The notes under the pieces were generated by a model. That model did no database searches. It saw only the letters and a program-made list of their open reading frames with translations, and had not been told where the DNA came from. Both the position numbers and the translations under genes were made by a program. From Granulosicoccus sp964390335 (GTDB taxonomy: Bacteria > Pseudomonadota > Gammaproteobacteria > Granulosicoccales > Granulosicoccaceae), in assembly GCA_964390335.1 (NCBI GenBank), contig CAYMHU010000005.1, positions 1-64,000 on the forward strand: 64,000 nucleotides of DNA. The letters run 5' to 3'. Below, in pieces: positions 58,792 through 64,000 of this stretch (positions are counted from its first letter, which is position 1; every line of letters starts with the position of its first letter).

Positions 58792-60243
58792 ATGAGTACG
58801 AAACAAGATATCGCTTTAATCGGCTTGGCAGTCATGGGTCAAAACCTGGTGTTGAACATGGACGATCACGGCATCAAGGTCGCCGTTTACAATCGTACTG
58901 CGCAGAAAATGCTCGATTTTGTTAACGGGTCTGCCGCTAACACGGCGGTGAAAGGAGCAGAGAGTTTAGAAGAGCTGGTGGGCATGTTAAGTGTGCCTCG
59001 AAAAATAATGATGCTTGTAAAAGCCGGTGACGCTGTCGATCAAGTGATAGAGCAATTGCTACCGTTGCTGGATAAGGGTGATGTCATTATCGACGGAGGT
59101 AACTCCAACTTTGAGGATTCCGAGCGACGCGCAAAAAATTTGTCTACAACGGGTATTCATTACATCGGTATGGGGGTATCCGGAGGAGAGGAAGGAGCAC
59201 GTAATGGTCCTTCGCTAATGCCGGGTGGTCATGCTGACGCATGGCCGCTTGTGAAGGATATGTTTCAGTCTATAGCAGCCAAAACGGATAACGGAGAGCC
59301 TTGTTGTGATTGGGTTGGCGACAATGGCGCTGGGCATTTCGTCAAGATGGTGCATAACGGAATTGAATACGGTGATATGCAGCTTATTTGCGAAGCCTAT
59401 CATTTCATGCGTTCTGGAATGGGTTTGCCAAATGCCAAAATGCATGAAGTATTCAGTGAATGGGATAAGGGAAAACTGGACAGCTACCTTATTGAAATCA
59501 CAGCGGACATCCTGGGTTATCAAGAAAATGGCGAGTATGTAGTTGATACTGTACTGGACCGTGCAGGCCAGAAGGGCACTGGTAAGTGGACCGGCATTAA
59601 TGCATTGGAACTGGGTATACCTTTAACGTTAATAGGTGAGGCGGTATTCGCCCGGTGTTTGTCTGCGATAAAGGAAGAGCGTGTGCGTGCCTCAAAAATG
59701 ATTTCAGGCCCGGATGCTGATGCGCAAACGTTACCCGAGCAAGATTGGATTAACCCGCTTGGCGATGCGTTATATGCATCGAAAATAATTTCCTATGCAC
59801 AAGGGTTTATGTTAATGCGCGCGGCGGCGGAAGAGTACGACTGGACGCTGGACTACGGTGCCATAGCGCAGATGTGGCGTGGTGGCTGTATTATACGCTC
59901 GGCATTCCTGGACGACATAAAAGCGGCCTTTGATAAAAATGCTGAACTGGAAAATCTGTTGCAGGATGATTTCTTCAGAGAGGAAGTAGAGAACGCTCAG
60001 GCTAACTGGCGCACATTAATTGCAAAAACCATCGAGATTGGTATTCCTACTCCTGCCATGAGCAGCGCAATTGCGTTTTTTGATGGTTATCGCACCGCGT
60101 CGCTGCCAGCTAATTTGCTACAAGCACAGCGGGATTATTTTGGCGCACATACTTATCAAAAGGTCGGTGGTGATGGCAGTTTTCACCACACGGATTGGAT
60201 TGGTAGCGGTGGTGGTGTTACCAGTAATACCTACAACGCCTAG
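58792..60243 (+). CDS. gnd: 6-Phosphogluconate dehydrogenase (decarboxylating)
   Basis: 483 residues, the long (dimeric) form. NADP site IALIGLAVMGQNLVLNMDDHG at the start, IIDGGNSNFEDSERR, the signature GVSGGEEGARNGPSLMPGG, HFVKMVHNGIEYGDMQLICEAYHFM with the catalytic lysine, GTGKWTGINALELGIPLTLIGEAVFARCLSA, WRGGCIIRSAFL and the closing SFHTDWIGSGG-type segment. Oxidative pentose-phosphate pathway, cytoplasm. Stands alone; the ATG follows a 158-bp spacer containing the arsR control region. Confidence 0.97.
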   Translation: MSTKQDIALIGLAVMGQNLVLNMDDHGIKVAVYNRTAQKMLDFVNGSAANTAVKGAESLEELVGMLSVPRKIMMLVKAGDAVDQVIEQLLPLLDKGDVIIDGGNSNFEDSERRAKNLSTTGIHYIGMGVSGGEEGARNGPSLMPGGHADAWPLVKDMFQSIAAKTDNGEPCCDWVGDNGAGHFVKMVHNGIEYGDMQLICEAYHFMRSGMGLPNAKMHEVFSEWDKGKLDSYLIEITADILGYQENGEYVVDTVLDRAGQKGTGKWTGINALELGIPLTLIGEAVFARCLSAIKEERVRASKMISGPDADAQTLPEQDWINPLGDALYASKIISYAQGFMLMRAAAEEYDWTLDYGAIAQMWRGGCIIRSAFLDDIKAAFDKNAELENLLQDDFFREEVENAQANWRTLIAKTIEIGIPTPAMSSAIAFFDGYRTASLPANLLQAQRDYFGAHTYQKVGGDGSFHHTDWIGSGGGVTSNTYNA

Positions 60244-60306
60244 CTTCTGAAGCACAAGGGGTATTGCTGTTTGTGTTGCGCTAAACAATTAAACGTAAGG
60301 TCAGCG

Positions 60307-63042
60307 TTATTCTGATACCGAACCGGCTGTTAAAGCGGCATTTTTATTTGCCATTATCATGCGCGATATATCCGCGCGACACGAGCCACATTGAGTTCCG
60401 GCGTTGCAGGCCTTGCCCACATCATCGATCGTTAAATTGCCGGCCTGAATGGCCGATTCGATTGTTTTACTGCCTACATTCATACAACTGCAAATGGTTG
60501 CGCCTGTATCAGGCATATCAAGCAAGCCTTGTCCTGACAACACCATAACGCGATCAGTGAACTTATCAATCGCATGATTCAGTAAGTTCGCAGACACCTG
60601 TCGGGCAACGTGTACCGGTTCTTTATGCACGAAAACCGCTTGCACCAGTTGAGTAGCGTTAAAGGATGCAGATCTGAAATCATGATGAGGTGCGTCATGG
60701 TAAACCAATGGTTCCTCGGTGTTTGGTTCAGCGGGTGGCTCGATGGTGAGCGCACCGTTAATTGAATGATAGAGCTCGCTAGGCGTGAGTTTAGATGCAA
60801 TCTCTGTTTTCCAACCGTTTTCTACCGGGATGCTAGCCCAGTAATCGTATGTCAGCGCGGATGGTTTTGTTGTGGTTAAAACGAACGCATGTGACGCGTA
60901 GTTGCATGGTTTCAACTGTACGTATTGATTTTTAAGCGCTGGTTGGCCCGACACGGGGTCAGTCACGTTATGCACCAACACATTGACTCGAGCATTGGAT
61001 GCAAATTGTTTATTCCAATGCATCGGGACAAACACAGAACCTACTGTGACCCTTGAGGTGATCAAAGCTCGAAGTTGTATGGTGCCGAATTCACTGGAAA
61101 CGCTGGTGAGTGTTGCGTCTTTGATTTGTAATTTTTGCGCATCAGCCGGGTTTATCTCCACGAATGGCTCGCCGGTATGTGACATAAGCTTTGGGCTGTA
61201 CCCGGTCCGCGTCATGGTATGCCACTGGTCTCTAATGCGGCCGGTATTGAGCAATAATGGATGTGCCGAGTTGATGTTGGCTTTCCCGGCGGTGCTGGTT
61301 GCACTTTGGCCAACGTTAATCGGTATAAACTTGGCTTTTCGATCTTTTGTAAAGAATCCGCCATTTGCAAATAATCGTTTGGTGCCTTGCGGATTGGTTT
61401 TGGTGCATGGCCATTGAACCGGACTCAGGTCATTGTATTGTGTATCGTCAATGTCTTCAAACAGGCTGATGTCAAAGTCGCGTGTTCCGTAGTTGTTTTC
61501 TCCCGATAACGTTGCATATTCCCTGAAAATGTCGGCGGGTGATTGATAACTAAATGCCGATGCCCAACCCATGGCTTTTGCAACATGTGCAACGGCCCAC
61601 CAATCTGATCGGCTGTGCTCTGGCGATGTCTTGAACGCGCGTTGTCTGGAAATTCTGCGTTCACTGTTGGTGACTGTGCCATCTTTTTCAGCCCATGCTC
61701 TGGCTGGTAATTGAATATTGGCAAGATCGGACGTATCCGTGTGTGAGCTCACCTCCGATACGACCGTGAATTCGCAGTTTTTGATTGCGTCGGCAACATC
61801 GTTTGCCAATGGCATGCTGTCCGCCGGGTTGGTAGCCATTACCCACAAGGCTTTAACCTCTCCGGTTCCTACTGCTTTAAATAAATCGACCGCTTTTAGC
61901 CCTGGTTTTTGCGCTATGGTGGGTGATTGCCAGAAATGTTGAACGAGCGAGCGATGGTTTTCGTTTTCAATGTCCATATGGCAGGTAAGCATGTTCGCTA
62001 AGCCACCAACTTCTCGTCCGCCCATTGCATTGGGCTGTCCTGTTATAGAAAACGGACCAGCACCCGCTTTACCAATTCTACCCGTAGCTAGATGAACATT
62101 TGTTATGCTGTTGACGGTGTCCGTTCCGCAGTGGGACTGATTAACGCCTTGGCTGTAAACCGTAACCACTTTTTCTGTTTTTAGAAAAAGCGCATAAAAC
62201 GATTGTATTTGTTCAACCGGTAGGCCTGTAAAACTTGCTATAGCGCCAGGCGTCCACTGAGTGCAGGACAATACTGCATCTTCTATATTATTGGTGTTCT
62301 CTTTTATCCAGTCATTATCCAAAGCATGTTGATTAACCAGATAATTCAGTAAACCTGAGAACAGGACGGCATCACATTCGCCGCCGGGTTTAATTTTTAA
62401 ATGTATATCGCATTGCTGAGCGGTTGCAGATTCGCGAGGGTCGATAGCAATGGTTTTAAGTGATGGATTTCGGCGCTTTGCGGCTTCGATGCGCTGGAAC
62501 AAGACGGGATGACACCACGCAAGGTTTGAACCCACCAGCACAACAAGGTTTGCCGATTCTAGATCTTCATAACAACCTGGTACTGTGTCACTGCCAAACG
62601 CGCGTTTATGGCCCGCGACACTAGAGGCCATGCACAAGCGAGAATTAGTATCAATGTTTGCTGTACCAAGGTAGCCCTTAACAAATTTGTTAACAACATA
62701 ATAGTCTTCGGTGAGTAGTTGTCCTGATACATAGAATGCAATGGCTTCAGGGCCGTGTGTGTTAAGGATGTCTTGAAACTTGGTGGCAATGGCTGTGATC
62801 GCTTCCCGCCATGTGCTGTTTTTACCGTTTATGCGAGGAGACAGTAGTCGATTATCCCCATGAAGTGTGTCGGGCAGGGCATAGCCTTTAGAGCATAGCT
62901 TACCGAAATTTGCCGGGTGATTGATATCGCCATCAATCGTAAAGTTACCGATACTGTTACTCGTGCTCGTAACGCCACAACCCACCCCGCAGTAGGGACA
63001 CGTTGTGTTAACGCTCTGACAACGCGGTCGTTGATTAGTCAT
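60307..63042 (-). CDS. nasA: Assimilatory nitrate reductase, catalytic subunit
   Basis: About 911 residues from ATG 63042, which shares a base with the nirD stop (TAATG). N-terminal [4Fe-4S] site CPYCGVGCGV with the fourth Cys in FGKLCSKGYAL, molybdopterin-guanine-dinucleotide domains (YVSGQLLTEDYYVVNKFVKGYLGTANIDTNSRLCM, YSQGVNQSHCGTDTVNSITNVHLATGRIGKAGAGPFSITGQPNAMGGREVGGL, IQLPARAWAEKDGTVTNSERRISRQRA), then a C-terminal BFD-like [2Fe-2S] domain (ATICSCMNVGS, GKACNAGTQCGSCR). Reduces nitrate to nitrite in the cytoplasm. The BFD domain is typical for NasA using ferredoxin- or NADH-linked electron supply. Confidence 0.95.
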   Translation of the reverse strand: MTNQRPRCQSVNTTCPYCGVGCGVTSTSNSIGNFTIDGDINHPANFGKLCSKGYALPDTLHGDNRLLSPRINGKNSTWREAITAIATKFQDILNTHGPEAIAFYVSGQLLTEDYYVVNKFVKGYLGTANIDTNSRLCMASSVAGHKRAFGSDTVPGCYEDLESANLVVLVGSNLAWCHPVLFQRIEAAKRRNPSLKTIAIDPRESATAQQCDIHLKIKPGGECDAVLFSGLLNYLVNQHALDNDWIKENTNNIEDAVLSCTQWTPGAIASFTGLPVEQIQSFYALFLKTEKVVTVYSQGVNQSHCGTDTVNSITNVHLATGRIGKAGAGPFSITGQPNAMGGREVGGLANMLTCHMDIENENHRSLVQHFWQSPTIAQKPGLKAVDLFKAVGTGEVKALWVMATNPADSMPLANDVADAIKNCEFTVVSEVSSHTDTSDLANIQLPARAWAEKDGTVTNSERRISRQRAFKTSPEHSRSDWWAVAHVAKAMGWASAFSYQSPADIFREYATLSGENNYGTRDFDISLFEDIDDTQYNDLSPVQWPCTKTNPQGTKRLFANGGFFTKDRKAKFIPINVGQSATSTAGKANINSAHPLLLNTGRIRDQWHTMTRTGYSPKLMSHTGEPFVEINPADAQKLQIKDATLTSVSSEFGTIQLRALITSRVTVGSVFVPMHWNKQFASNARVNVLVHNVTDPVSGQPALKNQYVQLKPCNYASHAFVLTTTKPSALTYDYWASIPVENGWKTEIASKLTPSELYHSINGALTIEPPAEPNTEEPLVYHDAPHHDFRSASFNATQLVQAVFVHKEPVHVARQVSANLLNHAIDKFTDRVMVLSGQGLLDMPDTGATICSCMNVGSKTIESAIQAGNLTIDDVGKACNAGTQCGSCRADISRMIMANKNAALTAGSVSE

Positions 63043-63389
63043 TAGGCTTGTGCGAGCCAAAGGGTCGGATCTATAGCGACCAATACGTCAGTGTTTTCGA
63101 TCTTCACTTTATAGCGTGTGGTTTTACCTGAGTCAGCGCCAGTGGCTTCACCGGTTTCTAATGAGATAACCCAGTTGTGTAGCGGGCAGGTCACGCAGTT
63201 GTCGTGCACAATGCCATCGCTAAGCGGACCGCCTTTGTGCGGGCAAGCGTCATCAAGCACAAAAACGGAATCATTGGCCGTTTTAAATATAGCAACCTGT
63301 TTATCGTTCAGTTCTACTCTTACGGCCCCACGTGCTGGAATGTCATTGATATCGCACAGTCTTATCCAAACTTCTTCACGCATCTTCAT
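63042..63389 (-). CDS. nirD: Nitrite reductase small subunit (Rieske-type)
   Basis: 115 residues. Rieske-like fold: VWIRLCDINDIPARGAVRVELNDKQVAIFKTANDSVFVLDDACPHKGGPLSDGIVHDNCVTCPLHNWVISLETGEATG. CPH and CPLHNW give the two Cys/His pairs. Works with NirB. Start ATG overlaps the nirB stop (ATGA). Confidence 0.95.
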   Translation of the reverse strand: MKMREEVWIRLCDINDIPARGAVRVELNDKQVAIFKTANDSVFVLDDACPHKGGPLSDGIVHDNCVTCPLHNWVISLETGEATGADSGKTTRYKVKIENTDVLVAIDPTLWLAQA

Positions 63390-64000
63390 ACGGCAACCTG
63401 CGAAACGTTAATAACTGGCTTCGCGAACTCGTAAGCCTGTACGTTTTCCTTTGCTCGTTCTGCCCATGGGTCATGTTGTGCTACACGCTGTGAAGCAGAG
63501 AAGCGATCAGCGTAGGCAGCGCACATCTCGCTGTTGTCCATGATTTGTGAACGGATTTCATCAAGGCCAACACGATTAGCCCATTTGTAAATGCGTTCCA
63601 GATAAAAGCCTTGTTCGCGATACATCTGCAGTAACGCTGACACTTTGAGTATGACATCATCTTCGTTGTCTACATGGCCAAGCGACTCGGTCCCTTTTAT
63701 ATCGAGACCTGCTGCACCAGCAAACACGATGTCAAAGCCTGATTCAACACAGATTACACCAATATCTTTGCATGTTGCTTCAGCACAATTACGCGGACAA
63801 CCCGATACGGCCAACTTGACTTTGGCCGGAGTCCAGGAACCCCATAGATATTTTTCAAGTCTCACACCTAATCCAGTGGAGTCTTGAGTACCAAATCGAC
63901 ACCACTGTTTGCCAACGCAGGTTTTGACTGTGCGAAGCCCTTTGGCGTATGCGTGTCCCGACACAAAACCAGCTTCTCCCAAATCGCTCCAGACTGCCGG
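63386..64000 (-). CDS. nirB: Nitrite reductase large subunit (C-terminal part; N-terminus outside window)
   Basis: About 204 residues visible, reading in from the right window edge. Carries the siroheme/[4Fe-4S] cysteines VKTCVGKQWCRFGTQDSTGLG and VSGCPRNCAEATCKDIGVI, then the C-terminal domain with IYKWANRVGLDEIRSQIMDNSEM. Reduces nitrite to ammonium with NAD(P)H. First visible gene of nirB-nirD-nasA, which overlap one another and are clearly co-transcribed. The siroheme requirement may be served by the chelatase-like protein at 32409. Confidence 0.95.
   Translation of the reverse strand, partial: PAVWSDLGEAGFVSGHAYAKGLRTVKTCVGKQWCRFGTQDSTGLGVRLEKYLWGSWTPAKVKLAVSGCPRNCAEATCKDIGVICVESGFDIVFAGAAGLDIKGTESLGHVDNEDDVILKVSALLQMYREQGFYLERIYKWANRVGLDEIRSQIMDNSEMCAAYADRFSASQRVAQHDPWAERAKENVQAYEFAKPVINVSQVAV

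Noticed and set aside
1..64000. CRISPR arrays, tRNA and rRNA genes, prophage
   Set aside because: No regular short repeats with spacers, cloverleaf-like sequences or phage structural genes were seen on either strand.

Overview
The window reads as a chromosomal segment of a heterotrophic, probably marine gammaproteobacterium. The basis is the protein families seen (leucine catabolism, glycine-betaine-type ABC uptake, MttB-like methyltransferase, assimilatory nitrate/nitrite reduction, B12-dependent MetH), moderate GC by eye, and dense co-oriented operons with ATGA/TAATG overlaps. It is a draft assembly with three 100-N placeholders (1718-1817, 3154-3253, 30780-30879), all inside genes. I saw no tRNA, rRNA, CRISPR array, phage or complete insertion sequence.

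Layout. 1-9 kb: leucine/acyl-CoA catabolism (SDR dehydrogenase, divergent TetR regulator, ivd, mccB, mccA), then a disturbed stretch where the mccA end and a fructosamine-kinase-like gene are duplicated around a vapBC toxin-antitoxin pair, then a homocysteine-methyltransferase-like gene. 9.8-19.1 kb: a ureide cluster with oxamate amidohydrolase (hpxW, minus) divergent from a small fdrA-domain protein, allG, allF, carbamate kinase, allH, allantoate amidohydrolase and ureidoglycine-glyoxylate aminotransferase. Together these form a predicted route allantoate -> ureidoglycine -> oxalurate -> oxamate + carbamoyl phosphate -> oxalate + ATP. 19.1-24 kb: hybrid histidine kinase, EamA transporter coupled to a DpkA-like reductase, exported protein. 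24-33 kb: thioesterase, S4 protein, nitroreductase, class II aldolase, MttB-like protein, membrane proteins, NAD(P)HX repair enzyme (nnr) interrupted by a repeat-associated gap, acetyltransferase-like protein, DUF985 cupin, CbiX. 33-37 kb: metH behind a perfect 20-bp palindrome. 37-42.5 kb: methyltransferase-like membrane protein, EamA, zinc peptidase and a proX-proW-proV-type transporter. 43-47.5 kb: DUF2786 protein, M19 dipeptidase-like, large conserved unknown and DUF3726 protein in one coupled operon, plus a CoA-binding protein. 49-54.3 kb: molybdenum hydroxylase subunits with dgoK and dgoA. 55.5-58.6 kb: DHH phosphoesterase, then an overlapping arsR-yeeE-yedE-grdB-like operon. 58.8-64 kb: gnd and the nirB-nirD-nasA operon, leaving the window in nirB.

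The most interesting items are the ureide cluster, which appears to replace hydrolytic oxalurate breakdown with phosphorolysis and ATP capture; the single-crossover-like duplication around vapBC; the 21-bp in-frame repeat at the nnr gap; and the redox/sulfur-type operon ending in a selenium-free GrdB-like protein.
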